Part shown: positions 1-10,349 of the stretch, piece after piece
Numbering within the stretch: position 1 is the stretch's first letter
Layout of the letters: every line of letters begins with the position of its first letter
Made by a program: the position numbers and the translations under genes
Origin: Valencia hispanica
Taxonomy: Eukaryota; Chordata; Actinopteri; Cyprinodontiformes; Valenciidae
Length of the DNA stretch: 64,000 nt
Direction: 5' to 3'
Assembly: GCA_963556495.2 (NCBI GenBank)
Contig: OY747716.1
Span: 10,201,071-10,265,070, forward strand
The notes under the pieces: generated by a model
What the model was told of the DNA's origin: nothing
Database searches by the model: none
Seen by the model: only the letters and a program-made list of their open reading frames with translations

Positions 1-585
1 AATTTGTAACAACAGCATATAAGGTGTTTAGTTACTGTTTATTATTGCTTAGTTTGGTGCCCTGTAAATAGGAATGGGCCACTACCTGTCCCGGGCACAG
101 TATCAGAAACCTGTGCTAAACATTGATGGGTGGTGACGCTGAAGTGTCTGATTACCAGGTTAAATAAAAATAATATTTTGGCAGTTGGACGCTCTGCAAA
201 GTGTTTTCTATTGCTTTATTTTTCACATCTAGTCAGTGGGGATTGCCCCCCCCCCCCCTGTGTTATGCACCTTAAAAGAGTAACTAAACCCCAAAACAAC
301 TTTATTTTGCCTATAAACTGTATAAATGGGTATTAACCAATGCAATCTTTCAGTTTCTGGGGATTTTTTTACATTTTCGTGTAAACTTGTTTAATTCTAC
401 ACGATTTGGTCTAAAAACGTCTTAGTGCTGCCCTCTTAGGGTTGAACGTTGGCTACTGCATACGAATTTTGTGATTGGTGGAGAGCGGTACATCTTTACA
501 TCACAGGCATCGACTGTGTCACAGCAGCCATGGTCTCACAGACACGCCCCGTGGGTTTGGGTATAAAACTATCAGACATATCAGC

Positions 586-865
586 TAGTGATGGGAATTC
601 CAGCTCTTTTTGGAGAGCCATTTCTTTTGGCTTGGCTCACCATAAAGAGCCGGCTCTTTCGGCTCCCAAGTGGCTCCTCAGATTTTCTGTTGCTTAAAGT
701 GTATGTATCACCAAAATTAATGCAAAACGATGTGTATCAAATATACCAAAACAAGCGGGGGGGAATGAAAAAAAAAAAACTGCTCCCAATGACGAGCAGG
801 CTCCCATCGTTCACTTCAAAGAGTTAGCTCTTAGAGCCGGTTCGTTCGCGACCGACACATCACTA
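586..865. mobile_element. hAT-type MITE inside Kolobok-like copy A
   Basis: Ends TAGTGATGGGA and CATCACTA are inverted, and 8-bp flanks ATATCAGC (578-585) and ATACCGGC (866-873) match at 6 of 8, a decayed hAT target duplication. The related element at 46670-47625 has no insert at this point, giving an empty-site comparison. Internal sequence carries GAGCC/GGCTC motifs. It has no coding capacity. Confidence 0.75.
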
Positions 866-1002
866 ATACCGGCCCCATGGCGAGTTTGGAGTTGGATTGC
901 GTTTTTCAGGTTACCATTATTATCACATTAGCATTTAGTTAGCATAGCTAACATACTGTTTTGAACTTTAGCCTATGGGTTAGGGGTAACCTTAGCCTAT
1001 TT

Positions 1003-1280
1003 TAGCATTACCATTCAGAGACTGGACCCATCCTGTCTCTCTCTCCCTCAGCAGCAGCGCCGGCCTCGGGCAGCGCTGACTCAGCGTCCTGAGCCAGCGG
1101 CTCGAATTGATACGTCTCGCGGCCGCTGGGCTCCATAAAGCCTCTCTCTACTCTATCTCTGGTGACGACGGAGGAGATCCGCTGGCTCAGGGGGCCGAGC
1201 CAGCGCCGCCCGAGCCCGGTGCTGCTGAGGCAGAGATAAACAGGAGTAGTCCAGTCTCTGAGAGGTAATGCTAACATAGG
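1003..1280 (-). repeat. Inverted-repeat segment inside Kolobok-like element with a conserved 89-codon ORF
   Basis: The segment starts TAGCATTACC..CAGAGACTGG and ends with the inverse CCAGTCTCTGAG..GGTAATGCTAAC, so about 25 bp at each end pair with each other. Between them a minus-strand frame of 89 codons is open (1008-1277). The inverted copy keeps a 91-codon equivalent at 46937-47212. Both products end in the same residues (GERDRMGPVSEW). Shared ancestry of the repeat explains the similarity; I do not claim translation. Confidence 0.45.
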
Positions 1281-1577
1281 CTAACGTTCAAAACAGACGA
1301 ATGTTGATCAGATCGATCAGTCACAAAACTGCCAACATCGCTTTGGTCACTGTCCATGTTTCAGTGTCAGATTAAGCGAAGTGTCACTGTCCTCCTGACC
1401 ACACCCCCACGTTGCCCCCTCCACTCATCCTCAACACTTGGCCATACCCCTCCGTTCTTCCTGGCACTACCCACTTTGTAGAATTTTTCAAATGTTGTCT
1501 GGGGGCGGGGTTATGATTTTTCAGGGGGTTCAGTTACACTTTAAGTACTGCTTGAATATATGACTTCATAGTGCAGC

Positions 1578-1789
1578 TGTCATAGTGTGGCGTCTTTCCC
1601 TGTCTCTGCGTCCTTGATTGTTCCCAACTGCCCTGAGTTTCCCTGATTGTCTCACTGACTACCTTCCCAGTGTATTTATAACCCTCTGGGTTCTACTGCC
1701 TTTGCTAGTTTGTCAGTCGTCATAATTAAAAGTCTCTTTTCCACCATCTATGCCTGCCTGCATATGAGTCCACACCCCAAAACATGACG
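1578..1789 (+). repeat. LTR (gypsy-like family), short copy
   Basis: Starts TGTCATAG and ends AAACATGAC, the same terminal pattern as the better solo LTRs at 5204, 15189, 24773 and 44919. It has a TATA-like AGTGTATTTATAA near 1670 and AATTAAA near 1725. The sequence continues to 2440 without a second LTR, so this may be a 5' LTR with a stub of internal sequence. Confidence 0.5.
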
Positions 1790-2440
1790 AACCAGTCAGA
1801 AACAGCTATGTCTTCCAGGCCACAAGGTGAGCTCCTCACAAAACTCTCCAGACTGCCAAGCCTGCAGGGCCCACTTGTTGTGATGGTCTGCAGGCCGTAG
1901 AGCCCGAGCACTGTCCCTGGCCCGTCCAGGCCTTTGATCCGACTGCTTGCTGGCTCATCCAAGATCCTGAGGTGCACCGATTCCAAGCTTCAGCATCCTC
2001 CAATGATTTCTCCACGTTTCTTTGTGGGTTTCCTCATCAAGGTCCTCCAGCAGCGCTTCAACGTGGGTTTCTTTGCCGCAGACCTTCAATGCCTCTTCAT
2101 GAGATCCTTCACTGTAAGACTCCAGCACTTCTTTGTTGTGGTCCTCCGCCTCTTCTTTGTGGGTTCCATCAGCGTCTCCAGGGCTATGTCATGATGTCCT
2201 CCGGCATAATGGCAAGCCTCCCAACTGGATCTTGGGGCTTTTCCGGCCGCAAGGCCGGCACCCAAAAACATCCAATTGCTTTCTGCAGCCACATGGCTGA
2301 TATAGGTAAAGACTTTTGCCCTTCTGGACATTTGTTGGGACTGTTTTTGTTCATCTCCATCCTCTGTTTATTCCTGGTTCCAGATTTGATGCTGGAACTA
2401 CAGGAGCACCATTCATGATTTATGTAACATTTGTTCTGTG
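1790..2440 (+). pseudogene. Degraded internal region of an LTR element
   Basis: Follows directly on the LTR ending near 1789. It begins with an ATG at 1784 that overlaps the LTR end and reads a short gag-like frame before stops. The middle has repeated CTCCAGCA/GTGGTCCTCC-type blocks. Open frames on both strands here are short and overlapping. No protease or RT motif is seen. Best explained as 5' internal sequence of the LTR element, heavily decayed. Confidence 0.35.
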
Positions 2441-2465
2441 TCCAGGACAAAGATGTTATTGGGTT

Positions 2466-2960
2466 GGCTCAATCAATCAATCAAACTTTATTTATAAAAG
2501 CGCTCGCAACTCAAAGTGCTTTACAGATTAAAAATGACCCCCAATAAACTACATTCCCATCCCTCCCCCACAAATTTAAAAACATGATCCTATTTATACA
2601 TGTATACCCCCCTCCCCCCAACCCAATCCCCATGCGCAGACACACTCAAGAGCAACACTGAAGATGAGCCAGGTAAGGTAAGGAAATGCCATCAAAGGAG
2701 CCATCTGCACCGGCAGCAGCACATCAACAGCAGAAGCCAAGGTACCGACACAGGGCGCCCAGAGGAGGCAAGGCTGAGACCCCCACCTCCACCCAAGTGC
2801 TACCTGGAGAGCACCCAGGCACCCACAGCCGACTACTGCTCCCGAGGCAGAGGGGTCCCAGAAAAGCAGACACTGGAATGAGGATTAAAATATGAGAGAT
2901 GCTGTCAAACTGAATTTTGTTGTATTCTTGTACAATGACAATAAAGCTTCTTCAAGGGTT
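2466..2960. repeat. Fish interspersed repeat fragments (SINE/LINE tails)
   Basis: Begins CAATCAATCAATCAAACTTT with a TTTATAAAAGCGCT and 'CTCAAAGTGCTTTACAGAT' block, a pattern I recognise from common fish repeats. It ends with TTGTATTCTTGTACAATGACAATAAAGC, a LINE/SINE-type 3' tail. The stretch between has short open frames without recognisable domains. No gene supported. Confidence 0.45.
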
Positions 2961-3159
2961 GTGTGATGCATGGTGTAGAGTACAACATCTGTTGTGTTCT
3001 GAGTTGAGAGACCAGAGCCATCACTGTCTACACCATCATTTATCTTGTGCTATGTGACATCAGGTTGTAAGGATTTCAATTAAATTGGTAATACAGCCTA
3101 ATGAACTACAGGGTTTCACAAAGTAACAGCCAAGGAGAGACAAATACTCTGTCAGTCTG

Positions 3160-3300
3160 CCCCAGGGCAGCTGTGGCTACAATCGTAGCTTGCTTCCACC
3201 AGTGTGTGAATGTGAAAGTAAATGAATAATGGAGTTGTAAAGAGCTTTGAGAGTCTCGAAAAGCGCTATATAAATCCAAGCCATTATCTTTATTATTATT
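3160..3300 (+). repeat. SINE-tail-like repeat
   Basis: Contains CCAGGGCAGCTGTGGCTAC, a CACCAGTGTGTGAATG block and 'AAAAGCGCTATATAAATCC' followed by an (ATT)n tail. The same tail type ends the SINEs at 36055 and (inverted) at 45635. The promoter-bearing head is missing. Confidence 0.55.
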
Positions 3301-3779
3301 ACTCTTTTGAGGTTATGTCCTTGTTCAGGGCCAATACCAGTAACCAACTCTGCAAATTTATTTTCGTTATCTACCATGGCTAATTCTCTTTGTTTTCCAA
3401 AGTTCCAGGGTTCCGGTTCCAGTCTCTGTTATTCCAGCCTTTCAGTCAGTTTTGCAGACTTGCTTCCCTGCCAGCCTTAATGAAATCTTATACCTTTTAT
3501 ATGATACTATTACTGTCATAAAAATAATAATAAATCTTTTTTTTGTCTTCCACCTTCATCCCCCTTCATCTTCTTCATATATTACAAAGATTAATTGAAA
3601 CTATAAAAACCAGGAAGCAATTTACAGCCTGTGGACCTTCCTAATTTATTGAGTCATTTTGCCCTCAATTAAACTAAATCAGAAAAAGAGTCATTGACCA
3701 TTTTGGGGAGAGGTGGCATGAAATGGTTCTCTTCTTCTTAAGATTGCAAAATTAATGTAACCCTCTAATTTTTCTTTTG
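3301..3779. other. No feature seen
   Basis: AT-rich sequence with no long frame, no splice-bounded exon I would defend and no terminal repeats. Confidence 0.4.
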
Positions 3780-4150
3780 ACATTTTTACGTGCTATAACC
3801 ACAAACTTAAATGGTTTTTTGTTTTATTTATTCAAAAAACCAACACAAAGTTTTGCTAAATTGTGAGGTGAAAGTAACATTAGACTAAAAATTGCCTATG
3901 TTGGAATATCTGTGTAATGCCTTTCTATTCAGGTCCCCTGGGCCAATAATTTATAGGACTACCTTTCCCTGCTCTTAAAGCATCAACTCTTGGGATGGTT
4001 TTTCGGGCCAAAAGAATTAATTTGGGCTCATCTGATCAGAGGACCTTCTTTCATATGTTTGGTAAGTACCCTATGGTTTGTGGCAAAATGCAAACTGGAC
4101 TTTCTATGGCTCTCTTTTTTCAGTCTTCCATAAAGGTAACTATCAGTTTT
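3780..4150 (-). mobile_element. Tc1/mariner-derived fragment
   Basis: Read on the minus strand, 3960-4070 has the pattern of a Tc1-like transposase coding stretch (TCTGATCAGATGAGCCCAAAT followed by TCTTTTGGCC). No frame is maintained, and the 5' part is a noncoding Tc1 end. A decayed fragment; related Tc1 pieces lie at 11960, 18880, 21640, 38190, 38936 and 40862. Confidence 0.5.
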
Positions 4151-4187
4151 CTAGTTTTTCTGTTTGTCTCTCTGAATAATGCTCCCC

Positions 4188-4250
4188 TTTGGCAACCGTG
4201 GCTCAGGTGGTAGGAGTTTGCCTAGTAACCAGTGGGTTACCCTCTTATGG
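4188..4250 (+). repeat. Truncated tRNA-derived SINE head
   Basis: The stretch CAACCGTGGCTCAGGTGGTAGG matches the box-A head of the SINE at 36055 (GCGACTGTGGCTCAGGTG). It stops after about 60 bp, so only the left end is left. Confidence 0.5.
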
Positions 4251-4520
4251 AAAAACATGTGGATTTCACATAGGCAAAGTAACATGTTATCACATGTGAA
4301 AATCTCATGTGAAAACATTTTTAAAAAACAGGTGTGATGTGTGAGGAACCCACCTGTGTTTTGCACACATTTCACGTGTGAATTTGGAAGAATTTAATGG
4401 GTGATAAACTGTGAAGCCCATGGTGTAACATATAAACCACATGTGAAACACGTTATTTTCCATAGAAAACCTACATGTAAAAAAAATAGTGTGTATAAAA
4501 CCATGTGGAATTACATGTGA
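4225..4520. repeat. Cluster of ACATGTGAA/TTCACATGT motifs
   Basis: About ten copies of ACATGTGA or its reverse complement lie within 300 bp (for example near 4255, 4290, 4305, 4430 and 4505). Spacing is irregular, so this is not a simple tandem repeat. It sits directly against the left end of the transposon at 4525. Confidence 0.5.
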
Positions 4521-4524
4521 AGTC

Positions 4525-6767
4525 CGGGGGCGTTACTAGACCTTATTCACTGGGGGACGTGCCTTAGTAAAAGTCATTCATGAGCGCATCTCTGTGCCTG
4601 CTTTTAGTCATCACTTGAGCCTGTCACTTAACAGCCAATAAAAAAAAAGAAAGGGGGCACCAGTAGCCAATCAGGAAATAGCACTTCTGTTGCTGGGTAA
4701 GATTGAACGCAACAACCTATGAAAATCGTTCACATGATTGTTCTGAGTGTTTCGTTGTACACACAGACAGTAGAAAACGGTGGAGCTCGTCACATCACTT
4801 TGAGGACAGAGTTCCCTCCTCTGTTTTAATGCTACAACAAATTCACAACTTGTTTGACAGAAAAAAATGACAAGTTGATCACTGTTAGAGAATGTTACCC
4901 ACATAATTAGCATCTGTTTTTCAATGCTTAGCATCATTGTAGCCTAAATGTAGCAACAGTTTACCAGCTTGTGCTCTCTCCCTCACACACACACACACAC
5001 CATGCGTAGGCTGCATGCACACATGCGGACGATTAATAATGATTTATACATTTACCGTAGAGAGAGCCCTGTAAAAGTAACTATACTGTTTGTGACGCTG
5101 TCCTACTGTAAAACTAAACATAGCCTTCTGATAAACTATTCAGAGATGGACATCAGAAAATCCTTCCTGAACAGATGCAGAGGAACAGTGAGGAGAGATG
5201 AGGTGTCATGTTAAGTGTTTGAAAAGACCCAAATGCAGCAAATATTGAAATAAAAATTTATTAAACAACAGAACAACAAACTTACATAAACTCAGGAGGA
5301 TGAGAAAAATGCAGCAACGGGTAAACAGGAACAGGACAGGGATGTTTGACAACAAACCAGCGAGTAGTGACTGTCAGAGGAAGGCTTAAGTATACTGAGG
5401 AGTGTTAGAGTGGCAGGGAGAAGGCTAAGGGCTAATTAGGAGAATCAGTTGTAGGTGAGAGGGAGAGAGCAGGTGGAAACAATCAGTAGCTGGGAGGGAA
5501 GGCAGAATGGCTAGAGAAGCAAAGGAAGGCCAAGAGCAAAACATAAGGATTAGACAGAGGAATATACTAAAGAGGAATAAGGACTAACTAGGAACCTAAA
5601 AGAAACTGGAGAGCATTAGAGCGAAGAAAACAGAACTAAGGAAATAAACCTACGAGGAAGAATTCTTTAAAGAGGGACTAGAAAAAGGAATTAAATATTA
5701 GACAGAACTAACTGGGACTAAGTATCAATAGGAACCTAAGAAAATAAATAAGGGATGAACACAGACATGAGAAATCAAACATAAGAGCACCTGAGGGCGC
5801 AAAAACGTAGTGGAAGGAAAAAACACAAGTGACAACAAAAACACCAAGTAGTAACTAAAGGAATAAGGTGAACTGAATAAAGAAATGAAATAACTAAAAC
5901 CTCACATCATAACATGAGGAGGAAGAGGGAGGAATGATAATTGTCCACATTAACGGAAACATTAACATTTTTCCTGGTAACAGCCAGTGCAGTGATTTGA
6001 TCAGTGGTTTAATGGCAAACTTAAATAAGTTTGCTGCATTTGCAAATGTAGCCTATAATAATAATAATATTACTATAATTACTATAATAATAATAATGAT
6101 GATTATTAGAAGGAAGGGTGGGATAACTTTGTAAACGGAGCAGCTTTTGTTATTATAATCACATGTGAAAACTGAAGACAATAAAAAATGCAGATAGGAG
6201 ACTCTGAGCTATTTACATATTTGTAGAGCAATAAACAGTAATATTTTCATGTTGCTTCAGACTAACTGCAGCCAAGTGATTGACCACTTTGCAAAAATGA
6301 AAACAAGACGTTACAGTTTACTTCCCAGAAAATGATTCCCTGAAGAGACAGGCTACAATTGTTTATTTATTCTTCTACTATAGAAAGAAAAGAACCCAGA
6401 GATGTAGGGGTGCTTTATTTTATTTTATTTTTTTACTTTTGTAATTGTTCAATTTGCAGACGTTTACTGAAACAGATATTTCAAAAAGATTCATTGCTCT
6501 TCCTTTTTGCTTTCATCAGTAATGGTTTAGAAGTCTAGAGTAAAGTGCACAAGTAGGCCAAATGCATTATCGTAGTACATTTCAGGTGGTTAATCAAGAT
6601 CTAGACAACAACATAGTCTGATATGATTGAATAGTTTAAAGAACTATTTGGTTGTTTACGATAAATAAGTGCTGAATGTGTTTTTTCTTGCGCACTTTGC
6701 GCGCTCTCATGAATTCTTTGTGCCCCAGGTGTGCCCCAATACAGTGTTAGTTCTAGTGATGCCCTTG
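4525..6767 (+). mobile_element. 2.2-kb DNA transposon, copy 1 (hAT-like ends), split by a solo LTR
   Basis: Left end reads GGGGCGTTACTAGACC and right end GTTCTAGTGATGCCC, which are inverted. The clearest version of the terminus, CAGGGGCGTCACTAGAAC, is at 55562 in copy 2. Copies 1 and 2 share about 180 bp at the left and 530 bp at the right but have different middles. A CAGGGG start is usual for hAT elements, but I do not see a clean 8-bp target duplication here. No transposase is evident. A solo LTR (5204-5914) splits it. Confidence 0.65.
5204..5914 (-). repeat. Solo LTR with perfect 5-bp target duplication
   Basis: Starts TGTCATGTTAAG and ends ATCATAACA, flanked on both sides by TGAGG (5199-5203 and 5915-5919). 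TG..CA ends with a 5-bp duplication are diagnostic of LTR integration. In the LTR's own orientation (minus) the 3' end carries CTGCATTTGGGTC, shared with the other LTRs in the window. There is no internal region, so this is a recombined solo LTR. Confidence 0.85.
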
Positions 6768-6919
6768 GTTTTTACGTCCGGTTGGCTATACGTTGCATAC
6801 TTCTGGGTCAAATTTCCTTTTTTTGCTAGTGTACATATTTATATCATCATTGGAAAGCTGATATTCTTGTGATTCCAATGATTTAGGTCAATCAAGGATC
6901 CAATCATAACTGTAGACAC

Positions 6920-7348
6920 AGTAAAGACTTTTGTCAAACCACTCAGAAAGAAAAATAACTTACCGTTCGAAGCCACATATCATCATTATCCTATAAATGG
7001 GACATATGGCTGTGTTTGTGTTGTCGCTGTGCTCTTTCAGCAGAGAGAGGAGATTCACGCATGTGCGATTAATTTGCGGTGCATATGGTCCAACCCTAGC
7101 GGTGCTGCTGCGCGAACTCAGCCATCTGTAAGCTTTCTGAGACGGTGCAGGAGTCCACGATAGCCCCGCTGGTGGGTGGGTAGATACCCACTTCATGTTA
7201 GATCAACCCCAAAATTTAATCAGTGGTTCCTGGTCCCATTGCGGACATTTCCTGAAAATGTCCTGAAATCCATCTATAACTTTTATCTCGATAACAGACA
7301 AACAAACAGACGACATGCAAAACATATACCTCCGGGCGGAGGTTAACA
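6920..7348. repeat. Repeat fragments ending in an RTE-like LINE tail
   Basis: 6930-6990 (TTTGTCAAACCACTCAGAAAG..AAGCCACATATCATCA) matches part of the Tigger-like element at 35338-36555. 7285-7348 carries GATAACAGACAAACAAACAG and CTCCGGGCGGAGGTTAAC, a pattern I recognise as a fish non-LTR retrotransposon 3' end. No gene seen. Confidence 0.45.
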
Positions 7349-7349
7349 A

Positions 7350-7625
7350 AAATGTTCAATTCAATATATTTATTTAGTGCTGACTGACAACAGATGTTAT
7401 CTCAAGGCATTTTACAAGAAAAGTCATTTCAATACAATCATACAAACATTCCAGTCAGTTTAAAAGTTTCCTATCTAAGGAATCCAAGCAGATTGCTTCG
7501 AGTCATTGACTGGCAGTTGAGCCCCGTTCATGCAGACTCCAACCACAGCAATCCCTCATACTGAGCAAGCATGTAGCGACTCCCCTTTAACAGGAAGAAA
7601 CCTCCAGCAGAACCTGGTTCAGACT
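7350..7625 (+). repeat. Common fish interspersed repeat (TTCAATTCAATATATTTATT family)
   Basis: Contains the landmarks TTCAATTCAAT..TTTATTTAGTGC, TCAAGGCATTTTACAAG, CAGCAATCCCTCATACTGAGC and GGAAGAAACCTCCAGCAGAAC in the order I know from other fish genomes. It stops abruptly at the LTR-element coding region. Confidence 0.6.
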
Positions 7626-7658
7626 CCAAAACAAAACAACCGAAGGCTAAAGTCCAGA

Positions 7659-7862
7659 GGCCTGCGACAAGGAGCAGGAACCTGGGAGGCCGGCGACAAA
7701 GGAGCAGGAACCTTGGAGGCCGGCGACAAAGGAGCAGGAACCTGGGAGGCCGACGACAAAGGAGCAGGAACCTTGGAGGCCGGCGACAAAGGAGCAGGAA
7801 CCTGGGAGGCCGACGACGAAGGAGCAGGAACCTGGGAGGCCTGCGACGAAGGAGCAGGAGAC
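7659..7862. repeat. 30-bp tandem repeat array
   Basis: About six to seven copies of GGAGCAGGAACCTGGGAGGC + CGGCGACAAA, with G/T and A/G variants. The 30-bp period keeps the reading frame, giving a 10-residue repeat (GAGTWEAGDK on plus). Both strands stay open because of the composition. Confidence 0.85.
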
Positions 7863-8019
7863 GAGGAACCAGGAGTCGAGGGTGCCTGCGACGAGGAACC
7901 AGGAGATGAGGGGGCCTGCGACGAGGAACCAGGAGGCGTGGTGGCCGGATGCGGAGCAGAACCAGGAGGCTTGGGAAAAGGCGTCGACTCAAGGGACCTT
8001 GGTAGGACGCTGGGAACCC

Positions 8020-8195
8020 TCGAGAGGATGGAGTAGATAACTCTCGGGGAGGAGTAGAAGACCCTCGGAGAGGAGTTGAGGACCCACGACGAGGCGTAGA
8101 AAACACCCACAACGAGGCGTAGAAGACCCTCGACGTGGCGCTGAAGACCCTCGACGTGGCGCTGAAGACCCTCGACGTGGCGAAGACCCCAAGGT
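8020..8195 (-). repeat. 21-bp tandem repeat array
   Basis: Copies of GAAGACCCTCGACGTGGCGCT, most regular at 8120-8180 and more degenerate towards 8040. The period is a multiple of three and encodes GSSAPRR-type heptads on the minus strand. Confidence 0.75.
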
Positions 8196-8224
8196 TATGT
8201 CCCTCTGGAGACCCTTGGTAGAGT

Positions 8225-8600
8225 CAGGAGCTAGAGGTGTGTCCTCCGGAACACTCCCTGCGGAGTCGGAAGCCAGAGGCGTGTTCTCCGGAACACCCTC
8301 TGCAGAGTCAGGAACCAGAGCCGTGTTCTCCAGAACACCCTCTGCGGAGTCATGAACCAGAGGCGTGTTCCCCAGATCACCCTCTGCGGAGTCAGGAACC
8401 ATAGGCGTGTCCTTTTGGACATCCTCAGTGGAGTCAGGAACCAGAGGCGTGTCTTCTGGAACACCCCCTGTGGAGTCAGGAACCAGAAGCGTGTTCTCTG
8501 AAACACCCCCTGCGGAGTCAGAAGCCAGAGACATGTTCTCTGGAACACCCTCTGCAGAGTCAAGAGCCAGAGGCGTGTTCTCTGGAACACCCCCGTTTCC
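8225..8600 (-). repeat. 42-bp tandem repeat array
   Basis: About nine diverged copies of a 42-bp unit containing GCGGAGTCAGGAACCAGAGG and GTGTTCTCTGGAACACC. The unit encodes a 14-residue repeat (consensus near GVPENTPLVPDSAE) on the minus strand without frame loss between copies. Confidence 0.85.
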
Positions 8601-9225
8601 TCCAAATGGAGGCGCCATATGCCTCAAACAAAGTTTCCAACATTCCCGAGTCATTTTTGCATTCTTCAAATAATATAGCAAACTCCTCCTCAGTGATGAT
8701 GTATAATAAAGGTGGTAAATCTGGAGGAGAAGCGGAAGGCGGGGCTTGAGGCTGGCTGGGAGCCGGGACCGGAGACTGGTCGCGCCGGCTTTGTGCAGGG
8801 AGCGGATCCCGGAAGGGCGAGTGCAGGCGAGAAGCTTGTGCAACCGGCGGCCCGCAGCTACGGGGAACCGAGACTGGAGCTTGGAAGGTCTGGAGGTCGT
8901 GGTGCAGGGTAAGCTTCTGGGAAGCCAGGATGTCGCCCCTCGAGTCCTCCTGGAGGGTAATAGGAGCGACTCCAGGGCGGGAGACATCCTGGCGTTTGGA
9001 GGCTTTAGGACGCCGACGACGGCGGCGGCTCGAGGAATGGGGAGCGGAGGTGCAGACCGTCCCAGTCCCGAGAGCACCAGCACCAGGAGGACAACACGCT
9101 AACCGGGATTCGACATTGGGTGAGTCGGAATAAAGTCCTTGGCTAATACACCAGTCTATTAGCTCCTGCAAATCCTTCTCTGAATGTGTGTGTTCTGCTG
9201 GGTCCATAGTGGCTGGTCCGTTCTT

Positions 9226-10349
9226 TCAGGTTTGTGTGTTTGAAATAGGACCCAAAATGCAGAACTTTTATGTTTTAGATTTAATTAAATAATAAATAAC
9301 AAAACTTACAAAATAATGACGAGAAAGCCAGGGAACATGGAGACCAGGGAACGCGGGAAGACAGACCAGGGAACTGTTGAGAAGGTGTTTTCACTCTAAT
9401 TTAAAGCCTATTTTAAAGGAACAGACACACATTTAATGTATGACCCTGGGCTCTCTCTGAGCTCTCATTACACCTTCCCGCCTGCTCGTTCATTTCTGTA
9501 AAAAGGAGCAATAAGAACAACAAACAACAATTATATCTTTTAACAGTGAGACGTCGTTCACTGGACTCAGTTCTAGTAACTGAGTACAGCTTTATCTCAG
9601 CATAAGGTTTTTATTAAGAAACTAGTTCAAAAGAAACTCCTCCCACATAGATCTTCCTTCACAGAATGGTCACAGCTTCTTCACCAAAAGGCACACAGGA
9701 TGTGCCACATTCCTCTTGATTATTCACGGTTTCTAAGTGTTTCCACATGCACTACAAAATTAGACCCTCATACAACATTAACAGAATTTATATCTCTTCA
9801 GAACGCAGGAACCAGGAAGGGAGGAAAGACAACGGACCAGCGAGTAGTGACTGAAGAGATGTGAATATATACTGGGGAGGAAATGAGGAAGTGACTGAGA
9901 AGACCCATGACCAATTAGTGGGAGCAGATGCAGGTGAGAGGGAGAGAGCAGGTGGAAGTAATCAACTGGGAAAGGAGGTAAAATGGCTGGGAGACAGAAG
10001 ACTCTTAATAAACTAGAAACTAAAGATAATAAGTCTAGGAAGGAAACCTAAGGAAATACAAGGGAGCGGAAGGAAGAAATAAGTAAACTATCTAGAGGAA
10101 ATAAACTAAGGAAACAAATGAGGACATAAACAAAGGTGAAAACATCTAAGAGCAAGAATATACAGAAACAAGGAAGTGTCAGAATAAACTAATAAAGACA
10201 AGGAATAATCTAACATTAAAAATACTAGATAAGGAAAAAAACTAAGCTTAAACACAAACAGGAGGGACAGAACAAGAAGCAGCTTGGGGCACAGAGGGAA
10301 AGAAAATCAAGGAGAAGAAAAACAAAGCAAAATCCACAGAACCTGACAG
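9226..10349 (-). repeat. 5' LTR of the non-autonomous element (interrupted)
   Basis: The high-coordinate end reads AGAACCTGACA, which on the minus strand is TGTCAGGTTCT, an LTR start. The low-coordinate end has TTTCAGGTTTGTGTG and GGACCCAAAATGCAG, matching the 3' ends of the other LTRs. Compared with them it holds roughly 400 bp of unrelated sequence around 9390-9795, probably a later insertion. No target duplication is seen, since the other half of the element is gone. Confidence 0.6.

Larger units (their letters stand above)
272..1544. mobile_element. Kolobok/T2-like DNA transposon, copy A (non-autonomous)
   Basis: Bounded by TTAA on both sides (272-275 and 1541-1544) with inverted ends of the form TTAAAGTGTAACTGAACCCC. 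The left end reads TTAAAAGAGTAACTAAACCC. A second copy lies inverted at 46670-47625, and the two align along their length apart from a hAT MITE inserted in this copy at 586-865. A TTAA target and TTAAAGN ends fit the Kolobok/T2 superfamily; piggyBac is an alternative because it also uses TTAA. No transposase frame is present, so it would need a helper. Superfamily call is recognition, not search. Confidence 0.65.
7626..9207 (-). pseudogene. Gag-like coding region of a non-autonomous LTR retrotransposon, with three tandem arrays
   Basis: The ATG at 9207 lies about 19 bp inside the 3' end of the LTR at 9226, the position expected for gag. The frame from 9207 to 8560 (215 codons) starts MDPAEHTHSEKDLQELIDW, is Ser/Pro/Arg-rich in the middle and ends with an acidic helix-like segment (EEEFAILFEECKND). 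A second minus-strand frame (9083-7989) then takes over and encodes nine or so 14-residue repeats of the type GVPENTPLASDSA and 7-residue repeats GSSAPRR. The two frames overlap, so a frameshift separates the N-terminal part from the repeats. No zinc knuckle, protease, RT or integrase is seen. Likely a shortened, helper-dependent element. Confidence 0.55.

Noticed and set aside
449..697. 82-codon plus frame in the Kolobok-like element and its partner at 47249-47452
   Set aside because: The similarity comes from the two transposon copies; one copy is interrupted by a hAT MITE and the frame has no domain.
7530..8036. 168-codon plus-strand frame with GAGTWEAGDK repeats
   Set aside because: Antisense of the LTR element's coding region; open because of the 30-bp period and GC-rich composition.
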